Of a stretch of 59,181 nt of DNA, positions 26,853 through 35,746 are shown one piece after another. Position numbers and translations under genes: made by a program. Origin of the DNA: Candidatus Nitrosopumilus salarius BD31 (GTDB lineage: Archaea; Thermoproteota; Nitrososphaeria; Nitrososphaerales; Nitrosopumilaceae); the NCBI RefSeq assembly GCF_000242875.2, contig NZ_AEXL02000016.1, positions 1 through 59,181 on the forward strand, read 5' to 3'. The notes under the pieces are model-generated. The model had not been told where the DNA came from and searched no databases. It saw only the letters and a program-made list of their open reading frames with translations. How positions within the stretch are numbered: position 1 is the stretch's first letter; the number at the start of each line of letters is the position of its first letter.

Positions 26853-27832
26853 TTAATTTGAGTTAGTATTTTGAATATATTGCAAAATTTCATTACTGGC
26901 TAATTGTACTGCTTCCAAACTAGATAATTTGGGAGTCCAACCTAAATTTTTCATTTTTGATACATCTAATAACATATGTTTGACATCACCTATCCACCCT
27001 CTTCCATCAGATGTTCCACCAGATGTGATAAATTTTACATTTTCTAATGATAAAGAATTACAAACTATTTTTGCAATAGTTAGTACATCCACACTATCGT
27101 TATTTCCAATATTGAACACATCTATATTTTTTTTGATTTTTCTAAACTCATTAAAATTCCATTAATACAATCGTCAACATGAATATATGATTTTGATTGT
27201 GTACCGTCTCCTAAAATTTCTAATTTTTCGTTATTTTTTAGAAGTTTCTGCGTAAAATCCCATATCACCCCATGATTACTTCTTGATCCAATCACATTTG
27301 CAAATCTAACCATGCTACAGCGAATTCCATAATTATTACAATATGATGAAATCAAACCCTCACAAGCCAATTTAGATCCTCCATAAGCTGAAATTGGTAA
27401 TAGTGGCCCATATGATTCTGGAGTAGGGATTTTCTCTGGTTCTCCATAAATAACTGACGAAGATGCAAAAACCAAATTTTCTACATTAGATTTTCTTATT
27501 GACTCTAATAATTTGAAAGTGTTTTCAATATTTTCTTTATATGCTAACCCTGGATTTTCAAATCCTGTACTGACTTCTGGATAAGCAGCTAAATGAAAAA
27601 CATTTTTGATATTATCAAATTCGATTCGATCCGTACTCAAATCGGCTTTAATTAAATTTAACAATTTACTATTTTTGCATTGTTCTAAATTTTGTTTACT
27701 TCCTGAAGAAAAATTATCTATTACAGTAACACTTTCACCCATCGAGATCAGCTTTTCTGTAATATGGCTTCCAATGAAACCTGCTCCACCTGTAACAACT
27801 GTTGATCCTAAATCAGTCACTTTATGAGGCAT
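26853..27832 (-). pseudogene. NAD-dependent sugar epimerase, broken by one frameshift
   Basis: The 5' part (27,832 down to about 27,135) encodes a UDP-glucose-4-epimerase-like protein: VTGGAGFIGSHI, FHLAAYPEVSTG, SSSVIYGEPE and YGGSKLACE (catalytic Tyr/Lys). It stops at TAG after a run of eight A bases (minus strand; 27,127-27,134). The missing end (DVFNIGNNDSVDVLTIAKIVC) continues at once in the next frame down to 26,853. One extra A, or two fewer, restores a single protein of about 326 residues with no other defect. Sequencing error, slippage or mutation are all possible. Confidence 0.88.
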
Positions 27833-27924
27833 TATAGGAATGAAGTCATAAAGGTTTGTTTAAGAATCATATTTTTCTTGTTGATTTAATAAATAACCCC
27901 TTAAGAGATTTAACAGTATAGACA

Positions 27925-28953
27925 ATGAAACACACATCTGTGATTATGATTGTAGCAAAATATCCTGCAACGCATGGACATACTAGTGTGATTAATAATC
28001 TGTGTTTAGAATTAAAAAATTTAGGATATAAAACCGCTATTGGTTCATTTCGATTTGAACAAGATCCCCCCAATGGAATTCAAAAAGTGAAATTAAGTAA
28101 ATTAAAATTATTATTTCATGGAATTTCATCTTTAGATTTTGATATTATTCATTCACATCAGACTCAAGTTAATTATTTTTTAATGACACGAAAATCTAAT
28201 AAACCAATTTTATTTCATTATCATGGAGCATCAAACAAAATTCAAAAAATTAATTTTAAGATCTCTATGTTTTTACATAGAACAAAATTCTCAAAAATTC
28301 TATCTGTTTCTAATGCCGGAATAACACAAATGAAAAAACTAAATAAAAAAATTCTTGCTGATGTTCTCTACAACGGTGTCAATACAAATTTTTATCATCC
28401 TGAACTTCCGATTACATATAAGAAAGGTGATCCACAACTACTTTTTGTCAGTGCCCTTAGAAGTTACAAAAAAACAACTTTTTTAGTTTCTTCAATGCCT
28501 ACGATTTTAAAAAAATTCCCAAAAGCTCATTTACAGATTGTAGGTGATGGTGAAGATTTGTTAGAATTAAAATCTATGATAGACCAACAAAATTTAGCAA
28601 AATATGTTGAGCTTACCGGAAAAATATCTGATGATGAGTTAAGAATACGATATTCATCATGTGATCTATATGTATCTGCTAGTACTTTTGAGGTTTGTCC
28701 TGTTCCAACCTTGGAAGCCATGGCATGTGGTAAACCTCTTGTTCTTTATGGCATAGAACCTCATAAGGAAATAATTGAGAAATCTAAGGCTGGAATGATA
28801 TTTTTTAAACATAATGCATCTGAACTTTGTGAAAAAATAGAACAATCTCTTTCTCAAAAATCGCTTTTTAGTAATTCAGCTATAAATTTCGCTCAAAAAG
28901 TATCTTGGTCTAATATTTGTAAACAACTATCAATGATTTATGAATCTCTTTAA
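27925..28953 (+). CDS. Glycosyltransferase family 4
   Basis: GT-B transferase of 342 residues. The N-terminal domain starts MIVAKYPATHGHTSVINNLC. The C-terminal donor domain shows LLFVSALRSYKKTTFLVSS, LQIVGDGEDL and STFEVCPVPTLEAMACGKPLVLYG, the family's E-x7-E region. It is the only plus-strand gene in this stretch; its stop overlaps the end of the convergent MBOAT gene by 4 bases. Sugar specificity is unknown. Confidence 0.92.
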   Translation: MKHTSVIMIVAKYPATHGHTSVINNLCLELKNLGYKTAIGSFRFEQDPPNGIQKVKLSKLKLLFHGISSLDFDIIHSHQTQVNYFLMTRKSNKPILFHYHGASNKIQKINFKISMFLHRTKFSKILSVSNAGITQMKKLNKKILADVLYNGVNTNFYHPELPITYKKGDPQLLFVSALRSYKKTTFLVSSMPTILKKFPKAHLQIVGDGEDLLELKSMIDQQNLAKYVELTGKISDDELRIRYSSCDLYVSASTFEVCPVPTLEAMACGKPLVLYGIEPHKEIIEKSKAGMIFFKHNASELCEKIEQSLSQKSLFSNSAINFAQKVSWSNICKQLSMIYESL

Positions 28954-30422
28954 AATCTAAAATAAATGAAATCTTCAGGATTACCATCAAAGAAAAATAC
29001 TATCAATACCATTACTGTTGTTAAGAATAATACCCAATAACTTGTTTTCAATCTGTATATTATTTCATGTAAATTATATTTTTTGTATGAAACATAATTC
29101 AATACCAGAAATATTACCATAAGCCCAATTGAAATTTTGTGCAAAGAATTTAAATTCATAACTCCTGATATTTGAAAATCAAATAATACATACTTCTGAA
29201 TTGAGTATAATATATGATCAATATCTGAAACTCTAAATGGAATCCAAGCTAAAAATACTAAATACTGCATTACAATTACTGATATGATTTTTCCGATTTT
29301 TGATTTGAAAAAGGAATTACTTGCAACTTTAGGAAAACGATCAGACATGAGCTTGTGTATCGCAAGATATACACCATGCAAAACACCCCATATTACAAAA
29401 TTCCATGATGCACCATGCCATAGACCTCCTAGAAACATAACTGTCATTAAATTCAGATAAGTTCTATTCTTTGATTTTTTATTGCCTCCAAGTGGAATAT
29501 ACAGATAATCTCTTAACCAAGATGATAGTGAAATATGCCATCTCTTCCAAAAATCAGATGGAGATGTAGCAAAATATGGTTTGTTAAAATTCATTGGCAG
29601 CTTGAATCCCAGAATTAATGCAGCGCCAATTGCAATGTCTGAATATCCAGAAAAGTCAGCGTATATCTGAATACCAAATCCAATTGTTGCAAGAATTATT
29701 GTAAGTGATTCATGACCAATTGGATTTGTAAATATTTCATTTACAAATGGTGAAATGTTGTCCGCAAAGAACATTTTTTTGAGAAAACCAAATGCCATTA
29801 TTGTAATACCTAGTTTGAGATTTTTTTCCTCAATTGTAATTTGCCTTAATTTTGTTCCTATTTTGGAATCTCCAATCTTTTCTCGCAATTGAGGGAGAAA
29901 TTCACTTGCTCTTACGATAGGACCAGCCACTAATTGTGGAAAAAATGATACAAATAATGCAAATTCAGCCATAGATCTACTGGGTTCTAATTTTCCACGA
30001 TAGATATCTACTGTGTAAGATATGGTCTGAAAAGTATAAAATGAAATTCCAATTGGTAAAGCTAAATTCAGTAATGGAATATTCGTTGCTAAATCAAAGT
30101 AATTTCCTAAGAAATTAAACTGTAAAATTGCAAAATCTGCATATTTGAAAAATCCCAATAATCCTAAATTACCTGCAAGACTAGCTATGAGAAGAATTTT
30201 CTTTTTTGTAATATCTTTTGTGTTCCATATTTCTTTTCCAATGTAAAAATCTAATATGGTGGATGCTATCAAAAGAACAATTAGATAATTGCTAGAATAA
30301 TAAAAGAAAAAATAACTTACACTTAACAAAAATAAATGTTGGAATTTTCTATGTTTAATTATGGTAATTGATGTTAAAACAATTACAAAAAATACAACAA
30401 AATCTATAGTGTTAAACAGCAT
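28950..30422 (-). CDS. MBOAT-family membrane O-acyltransferase (AlgI-like)
   Basis: Membrane-bound acyltransferase that passes acetyl or a similar acyl group across the membrane for glycan acylation. The 490-residue protein has about ten hydrophobic segments and the MBOAT hallmarks FVSFFPQLVAGPIVRASEFLPQL, SFYTFQTISYTVDIYRG, KRWHISLSSWLRDYLYIPLGG and FLGGLWHGASWNFVIWGVLHG, with the catalytic His in the latter. The SGNH-like partner gene lies immediately upstream with one base of overlap, matching the AlgI-AlgJ/AlgX and PatA-PatB pairs of bacteria. Confidence 0.94.
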   Translation of the reverse strand: MLFNTIDFVVFFVIVLTSITIIKHRKFQHLFLLSVSYFFFYYSSNYLIVLLIASTILDFYIGKEIWNTKDITKKKILLIASLAGNLGLLGFFKYADFAILQFNFLGNYFDLATNIPLLNLALPIGISFYTFQTISYTVDIYRGKLEPSRSMAEFALFVSFFPQLVAGPIVRASEFLPQLREKIGDSKIGTKLRQITIEEKNLKLGITIMAFGFLKKMFFADNISPFVNEIFTNPIGHESLTIILATIGFGIQIYADFSGYSDIAIGAALILGFKLPMNFNKPYFATSPSDFWKRWHISLSSWLRDYLYIPLGGNKKSKNRTYLNLMTVMFLGGLWHGASWNFVIWGVLHGVYLAIHKLMSDRFPKVASNSFFKSKIGKIISVIVMQYLVFLAWIPFRVSDIDHILYSIQKYVLFDFQISGVMNLNSLHKISIGLMVIFLVLNYVSYKKYNLHEIIYRLKTSYWVLFLTTVMVLIVFFFDGNPEDFIYFRF

Positions 30423-31378
30423 TAATTATTTAACTCCTCAACAATTATCTTTGCAATATCTTCACTATAGATAGAAGATTTAGGATTATGTGAAATGTGA
30501 TTAGTACTACGCCAAATTTCTAAATTATCATAGGAATCAATAAAATTAAAAATTTTAATATTGTGATTTTGTGCTAATTTACTAATCAACAAATTAAATC
30601 CTTCTTTAGTATCTACAGATAGCGAATCTCTGTAGAATTTATTGTGTGGAGTAATGAAAATTATTACTTTAATGTTGTTTTTTTCTAATTCTGAAATAAT
30701 TTTATTTAATGCTTGTACTTGTGTATTTTCAATATTAGGTTTAAGAATTAATTTTTCTACATGAAAATCGTTTTCTTGAATTTCTGACTGTTTCACAATG
30801 ATATCTGTTTTAGTTTTATGATATGGGTAAAATGGTGTATTTTCTTCAAAAATTGAATCTGATACCAGTGTTTTAATTCCTATAATTCCCTGCAAAATTT
30901 TTAATGTGTTAAGTTTCGGATTTTCAAAAAACTCTGTGTTTATTCCATACAATTCTATTGAAAAAATACGCTCAAAAATTGATTGTGGATTGGGTAAAAT
31001 ATTTTCTTTAAGCATTTTTTCAGGTTCAGTAAAATCGCGATATCCTATTCCATAAACCACAACATCTGGTTTGAGTGAAATAATTTTGTTTAAAGAATTA
31101 AGGCGGCTTTTTGGTTTATCTGCAGTATCTGCTAGATTATAGACTTCATACGCTTGAGATTTTTTTGAAACATATTCTTCAATATGAGTTGCATTAATTT
31201 GACCAACATGACTTGAACCAATTAAAAATATTTTCTTTGATTGATGCTCAAAATTTTGAGAGTAGAAATCTTTCTGAATAGAATATATTTCATTTTGAAG
31301 TGTTAATTGAAAAAGCAAAAATATTGTAAATGTCATAACAAATGCTACAAAAACTGATAAGACTATTTTTTTAATCAT
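30422..31378 (-). CDS. SGNH-hydrolase-like acyltransferase partner (AlgJ/AlgX/PatB-like)
   Basis: A 318-residue protein with one N-terminal membrane anchor (IVLSVFVAFVMTFTIFLLF) and an outward-facing SGNH-like domain. FLIGSSHVGQI carries the candidate nucleophile Ser, VVYGIGYRD the Gly block, FITPHNKFY and the C-terminal STNHISHNP the candidate catalytic His. In bacterial pairs such a protein takes the acyl group from the MBOAT and attaches it to the polysaccharide. It lies between FkbM (14 bases upstream) and MBOAT (1 base overlap). Function by context is probable, not proven. Confidence 0.8.
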   Translation of the reverse strand: MIKKIVLSVFVAFVMTFTIFLLFQLTLQNEIYSIQKDFYSQNFEHQSKKIFLIGSSHVGQINATHIEEYVSKKSQAYEVYNLADTADKPKSRLNSLNKIISLKPDVVVYGIGYRDFTEPEKMLKENILPNPQSIFERIFSIELYGINTEFFENPKLNTLKILQGIIGIKTLVSDSIFEENTPFYPYHKTKTDIIVKQSEIQENDFHVEKLILKPNIENTQVQALNKIISELEKNNIKVIIFITPHNKFYRDSLSVDTKEGFNLLISKLAQNHNIKIFNFIDSYDNLEIWRSTNHISHNPKSSIYSEDIAKIIVEELNN

Positions 31379-31392
31379 ATATCGATCGCCTT

Positions 31393-32184
31393 TTAGTTAT
31401 ATGCATTTTTTTTAGACTTAGCATAAATCAATCCCATACCATCCTTCCATTCTTTTTTTTCAACAGCAAATGAATTTGATTTTAATTTTTCAATAAGCTT
31501 TTTCACCGCATCTGGTTTCTCATCTTCAAAATGATATTCAATAATAAATTTATCAATTATGTCTAAATACTCTGCTGGAATAGAATCGATGATTTCATAT
31601 TCTGCTCCTTCACAATCCATCTTTACAAGATTGCATCTTTTAATACTATTTTCTTCAAAAAAATCTTTTAGTGAAGTCGATTTTACTTTTACTTCTTTTC
31701 CACCTGTTCTAAACATACTGTGCCCTGATTCATCTTCATGAAGGTTGATCATCACTTGGCTTGTTTCTTTTGAAACTGCCATATTTTGTGGGAAAATATT
31801 TTTTAAATTATTTAACTGTATATTCTCAAGAAAGATTTCATAGTTTGTTTTAACAGGTTCAAATGAAAAAATTTGCCCATGATTACATTTTTGTGCAGCG
31901 TAGATTGAAAATAATCCTATGTGACTTCCCACATCAATGATCGTATCCGTGTCATCTATTGTAAAATCTGGATGTTCATAATCTTTGATTAACCAAACTG
32001 TTGAGAATTGCATAATATCCGACAACGTGCCTCTTACTACGATGTTGAGATTTTCCCTCATTTTTAGGACTATTTTCTCTTTTTTAACTAAATCAAGATA
32101 GATCAATGGAATCCAATACCAATTTTTGACCATTTTAATAGATTTAATCAAAATCTTTAGTTTTTCCCAAAATGATAACCCCAT
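31393..32184 (-). CDS. FkbM-family methyltransferase
   Basis: SAM-dependent O-methyltransferase of 263 residues. The SAM site is IIDVGSHIGLFSIYAA with the acidic FSFEP strand, and the family motif VKMDCEGAEYEIIDSIP follows. FkbM enzymes methylate hydroxyls of sugars or polyketides; in this operon the likely target is a sugar of the surface glycan. It is the first gene of FkbM-SGNH-MBOAT, suggesting that one glycan is both methylated and acylated. Confidence 0.93.
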   Translation of the reverse strand: MGLSFWEKLKILIKSIKMVKNWYWIPLIYLDLVKKEKIVLKMRENLNIVVRGTLSDIMQFSTVWLIKDYEHPDFTIDDTDTIIDVGSHIGLFSIYAAQKCNHGQIFSFEPVKTNYEIFLENIQLNNLKNIFPQNMAVSKETSQVMINLHEDESGHSMFRTGGKEVKVKSTSLKDFFEENSIKRCNLVKMDCEGAEYEIIDSIPAEYLDIIDKFIIEYHFEDEKPDAVKKLIEKLKSNSFAVEKKEWKDGMGLIYAKSKKNAYN

Positions 32185-32263
32185 TATATTAGAACGTTCT
32201 TTCTAAATTCCTTAATACATTTCTAATGAAGATTTTTTAACTAATCGCCTTCTTTATGGTTTT

Positions 32264-33199
32264 ATGAGGATTTTCATTACTGGAGGATCTGGTTTCATTG
32301 GAAGTCATCTTTCTGACGAATTGCTTAAAGAAAACCATGAAATCACATTAATTGTAAGAAATTTAAACAAAGAAAAAAATATTTCAAAAAACTCTTCAAA
32401 AATAAATATTGTACAAATTGATGTTACTGATACTGTTTCACTAGAGCAATATATTAAAGAAAAAAAACCTGATGTTATTTTTCATTTAGCAGGTACAACA
32501 TCTCACAAACATTCATTTGAAAATCCTCTCTATGACATTGACGTGAATATTAAATCTACTATGTGTATTTTAGAATCAATTCGACAACATGTTCCAAACT
32601 GTAAACTTATTCTTGGTAGTACATTTATTGTAATTGGCAAACCTGAAAGATTGCCTGTTACCGAAGGGAGTAAATGTGATCCTACTACAATTTATGGTGC
32701 AAATAGATTAACCAGTGAACATCTTTGCAAAATATATCATAATATGTATGGATTAGATTCCATGTCTTTTAGAATTACTAATTGCTACGGTCCAAGAGAA
32801 CAAGTAATTTCTGATAAAAATGCAATAAACTACCTGATATACAAAGCATTTAACGGTGAAAAAATTACTTTATTTAACAAGGGTCAATTTTATCGAGATT
32901 TGATTTATGTTTCAGATGTTATTTCAGCTTTGAAAGTTATTATGAAAAAAGGAAAATCTGGTAATCTCTATTGGATTTCATCTGGTAAAAAAACTTGGTT
33001 TTATAAATTTGGAAATTTATTAACAAAACAGACTGGAACAAAAGTCATATTCACTCCTACTCCTAAATATACAAAAAAAGTTGATGTTGGAAATTTTGTT
33101 GCTAATAATACTAAATTACAAAAATTGGGTTGGAAACCAAAAGTTTCTCTTGAATCAGGAATTATGAAAACATTGGATTACTTTAAATCTCAAAAATAG
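32264..33199 (+). CDS. NAD-dependent sugar epimerase/dehydratase
   Basis: Extended short-chain dehydrogenase of 311 residues. It has ITGGSGFIGSHLSDELL (NAD site), FHLAGTTSHKHS, LGSTFIVIG and the active-site YGANRLTSEHL. The usual YxxxK reads Y-G-A-N-R, so the catalytic Lys is replaced by Arg, which may indicate altered or lost activity. The C-terminal half follows the UDP-sugar epimerase pattern (RDLIYVSDVISALKVI, LGWKPKVSLESGI). It is a single gene between divergent and parallel neighbours; substrate unknown. Confidence 0.88.
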   Translation: MRIFITGGSGFIGSHLSDELLKENHEITLIVRNLNKEKNISKNSSKINIVQIDVTDTVSLEQYIKEKKPDVIFHLAGTTSHKHSFENPLYDIDVNIKSTMCILESIRQHVPNCKLILGSTFIVIGKPERLPVTEGSKCDPTTIYGANRLTSEHLCKIYHNMYGLDSMSFRITNCYGPREQVISDKNAINYLIYKAFNGEKITLFNKGQFYRDLIYVSDVISALKVIMKKGKSGNLYWISSGKKTWFYKFGNLLTKQTGTKVIFTPTPKYTKKVDVGNFVANNTKLQKLGWKPKVSLESGIMKTLDYFKSQK

Positions 33200-33298
33200 G
33201 TGTATTTTTGACTATTCTAAACAGTTTTTTGTGTATAGATATTAGATGAAATTTTTAAAATGAAAATATACGCAAATATTAAATAAAATCCAACTAGT

Positions 33299-34639
33299 TT
33301 GCTTCCATTGACACAACCAACTATCACGTTCGTCAACCATGCATCTGTAATTTTTTCATCTAAAAAAATTAATTTAATTACTGATCCATGGCTTTTTGGT
33401 AGTGCTTTTAACGATAGCTGGGATTTAATTTCTGAATCAAAAATGCAAGTAGAAGATTTCAAAGATGTTTCTCATATATGGTTTTCACATGAGCACCCAG
33501 ATCACTTTTACCCTCGTGTTTTATCTTCAATTCCTGAAGAAATTCGTAAGAAAATTACTGTTCTTTTTCAAGACACTTTAGATCATAGAGTTGCTAAAAA
33601 ATGCAGAGAGCTAGGATTTTCAGTAATTGAGATGAAACATAATAAATTCTATAAACTTGATAATGACTTCCAAGTCAAATGCAGGCCTTATCTTCTTTAT
33701 GATTCCTTATTGTATTTGGAAATAGGAGATAAAAAAATTCTAAATCTCAATGATTGTGGAGTGGATAGTATCAGGCAAGCAGAGTATATTCATAAAATTA
33801 CTGGCAATGTTGATTTGCTTTTGACTCAATTTGGATATGCTGCTCATATTGGTGATCCTGAAGATGTAGAATTAAGAAAACAAACTTCAAAAGAGAAATT
33901 ATCAAGAATTCAAATTCAATCAAAAATATTTAATGCAAAATATGTTATTCCTTTTGCAAGTTTTGTCTGGTTTTCACACGAAGATAATTTTTACATGAAT
34001 GATGAGGTAAATAAAATCCGAAATGTTGAAGAATTTATTAGAAAAGAAACAAAATCCACCCCAATAATTCTTTATCCTGGCGATCAATGGATTTTAGGTG
34101 AAGATCATGGTAACAATAAGGCTATTGAACTTTATGAAAATGATTTTGCAAAAGAGCATGAACCGCATAGAAATTCTCCTAAAATTTCTTTAGAAGAACT
34201 TCAAACAGCTTCAAATAATTACATCGAAAATATACGTAGTAGAAATAATTGGACACTGATAAAATTAGCTCATTCTATATCATTTTTAAAAACTGCAAAA
34301 ATATTTCTTAAAGATTTAGAACTTTCAGTAACATTTGATCTTGTTCATGGAATCAACAAATCAAATTTTTCAAAAAAAGATGCAGATATAATTATGGATT
34401 CTGATAGTCTTGCATTTGCATTCAAATTTGATTATGGAGCAGATACATTACTAGCTAATGCAAGGTTTCGTAAATCTGGAGGCAGGACGATGATCTTTTT
34501 CAGACAATTTATGATTGGAACTCTAAATAATAATGGCAGAACATTCCCACTTGGAATTATTGGATTTTTGTTGCGAGAAAGAAGTATGTGGAAATCTCTT
34601 TTTGTAGAAGCTATATTGGGCAAATATGATTTTGAATAA
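33299..34639 (+). CDS. MBL-fold protein similar to the C-terminal part of CMP-sialic acid hydroxylase
   Basis: A 446-residue metallo-beta-lactamase-fold protein. It shows LITDPWLFGSAF, the metal motif HEHPDH at 64-69, KILNLNDCG and AKYVIPFASFVWFSHED. These segments, in this order, recall the domain that follows the Rieske domain in CMP-Neu5Ac hydroxylase and in mycobacterial NamH; the Rieske domain itself (CxH...CxxH) is absent. Simpler relatives are UlaG-like lactonases. In a cluster with two NeuB-type synthases, action on a nonulosonate sugar is tempting but unproven. Start is TTG at 33,299. Confidence 0.75.
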   Translation: MLPLTQPTITFVNHASVIFSSKKINLITDPWLFGSAFNDSWDLISESKMQVEDFKDVSHIWFSHEHPDHFYPRVLSSIPEEIRKKITVLFQDTLDHRVAKKCRELGFSVIEMKHNKFYKLDNDFQVKCRPYLLYDSLLYLEIGDKKILNLNDCGVDSIRQAEYIHKITGNVDLLLTQFGYAAHIGDPEDVELRKQTSKEKLSRIQIQSKIFNAKYVIPFASFVWFSHEDNFYMNDEVNKIRNVEEFIRKETKSTPIILYPGDQWILGEDHGNNKAIELYENDFAKEHEPHRNSPKISLEELQTASNNYIENIRSRNNWTLIKLAHSISFLKTAKIFLKDLELSVTFDLVHGINKSNFSKKDADIIMDSDSLAFAFKFDYGADTLLANARFRKSGGRTMIFFRQFMIGTLNNNGRTFPLGIIGFLLRERSMWKSLFVEAILGKYDFE

Positions 34640-34648
34640 TTAAAAATT

Positions 34649-35695
34649 TCATTTAAAACCTAAGCGAGAAAATACGCTTAATTTTTCAAATATTTTATTT
34701 AATAAATTATTATTTTCTTTCTCTATTACCCATTTTGGAACTTCAATTTTGTTTACAAATTTTTTAATTATTTCATCATCGTTAACTATTCTGTTTTTTT
34801 GAATTAAATTATGATTTCTTGAAATCGTGTTAAGATTTTTTAAAATATCTAAATTTGCTTTAATTTTTGCTGACACAAATCCTTTTTTCAAGTAAAACAA
34901 TGTTACCGCAATCTCAACTAATATGAGAGAAGGAAGCATTTTGAAAATTGTCTTTCTGCTAAAATTTTTTTTTAAACAATATAATCTGTTACGCTCCATT
35001 AAAAAAAACTTGAACGAATTCCATTTGAAACTGTAACCTTCAAGTGGGTGATAAATTATAGATTTATGAACATAGAAAGATTTTATTCCTTTTAATCTAC
35101 CTCTCCAACATAAATCTAAATCATCATGATAAGCAAACAAAAATGAATCAAAATTTCCAATTTTTCTAAAAATATCTGCTGATGAAAATAGACAAGTTCC
35201 AGAAGCATATCCTACTTCTTCATCTTTTTCAAATTGCCCAACATCTTTTTCCCCTTTTCCTCTTGAAAATCCAAATCCAAATAATTGGATCATGTTTCCA
35301 GTACTGATAATGGTATTATGATCTGTGGTGGCTAAAATCTTTGGCTGATATAATCCATCACCATATTTTCTAAAAGCAATTAATAATTGATTCAACCAAT
35401 CTGATTCAACAATTACATCTGGATTTAAAATTACCACAAACTCTCCATTTGCATGCTCAATTCCTATGTTATTTCCTCCACAATATCCTAAATTTTTTTC
35501 ATTTTCAATCAAAACTATGTTTGCAAATTTTTCTTTACAAATCTTGTGACTATTGTCATTTGAAACATTATCTACAACAATTACTTCTAAATTATTATAA
35601 TTTGAATTGAAAATTGATTCTACACATTCTAAAAGTAAATTTCCTGCGTTATAGTTTAAAATAATTATGCTGATTAATGATTCTTTTTCTTTCAT
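34649..35695 (-). CDS. Glycosyltransferase family 2 (rhamnosyltransferase-like)
   Basis: GT-A transferase of 348 residues. The N-terminus ISIIILNYNAGNLLLECVESI, the nucleotide-binding VVDNVSND, and LNPDV in place of a DxD are typical of the GT2 subgroup that includes rhamnosyltransferases (WsaF/RfbN-like). A weakly hydrophobic segment near residue 260 could associate with the membrane. It is the last gene of the minus-strand run that starts at 41,637 and contains RmlA and RmlB, which fits a deoxyhexose donor. Confidence 0.9.
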   Translation of the reverse strand: MKEKESLISIIILNYNAGNLLLECVESIFNSNYNNLEVIVVDNVSNDNSHKICKEKFANIVLIENEKNLGYCGGNNIGIEHANGEFVVILNPDVIVESDWLNQLLIAFRKYGDGLYQPKILATTDHNTIISTGNMIQLFGFGFSRGKGEKDVGQFEKDEEVGYASGTCLFSSADIFRKIGNFDSFLFAYHDDLDLCWRGRLKGIKSFYVHKSIIYHPLEGYSFKWNSFKFFLMERNRLYCLKKNFSRKTIFKMLPSLILVEIAVTLFYLKKGFVSAKIKANLDILKNLNTISRNHNLIQKNRIVNDDEIIKKFVNKIEVPKWVIEKENNNLLNKIFEKLSVFSRLGFK

Positions 35696-35746
35696 TTCTT
35701 CTAAATCCTTAATTTATTTATATTAACAATTACTATTCAAGTAACT

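Noticed and set aside
26853-27119. Independent 88-residue protein
   Set aside because: It is the C-terminal end of the upstream epimerase, cut off by a shift in a run of eight A bases.
27127-27134. Programmed ribosomal frameshifting at A/T runs
   Set aside because: The runs differ in length and shift direction, no downstream stem or pseudoknot was seen, and it occurs in unrelated genes.
27867-28073. Minus-strand 68-residue frame
   Set aside because: Overlaps the N-terminus of a clear GT4 gene and has no family pattern.
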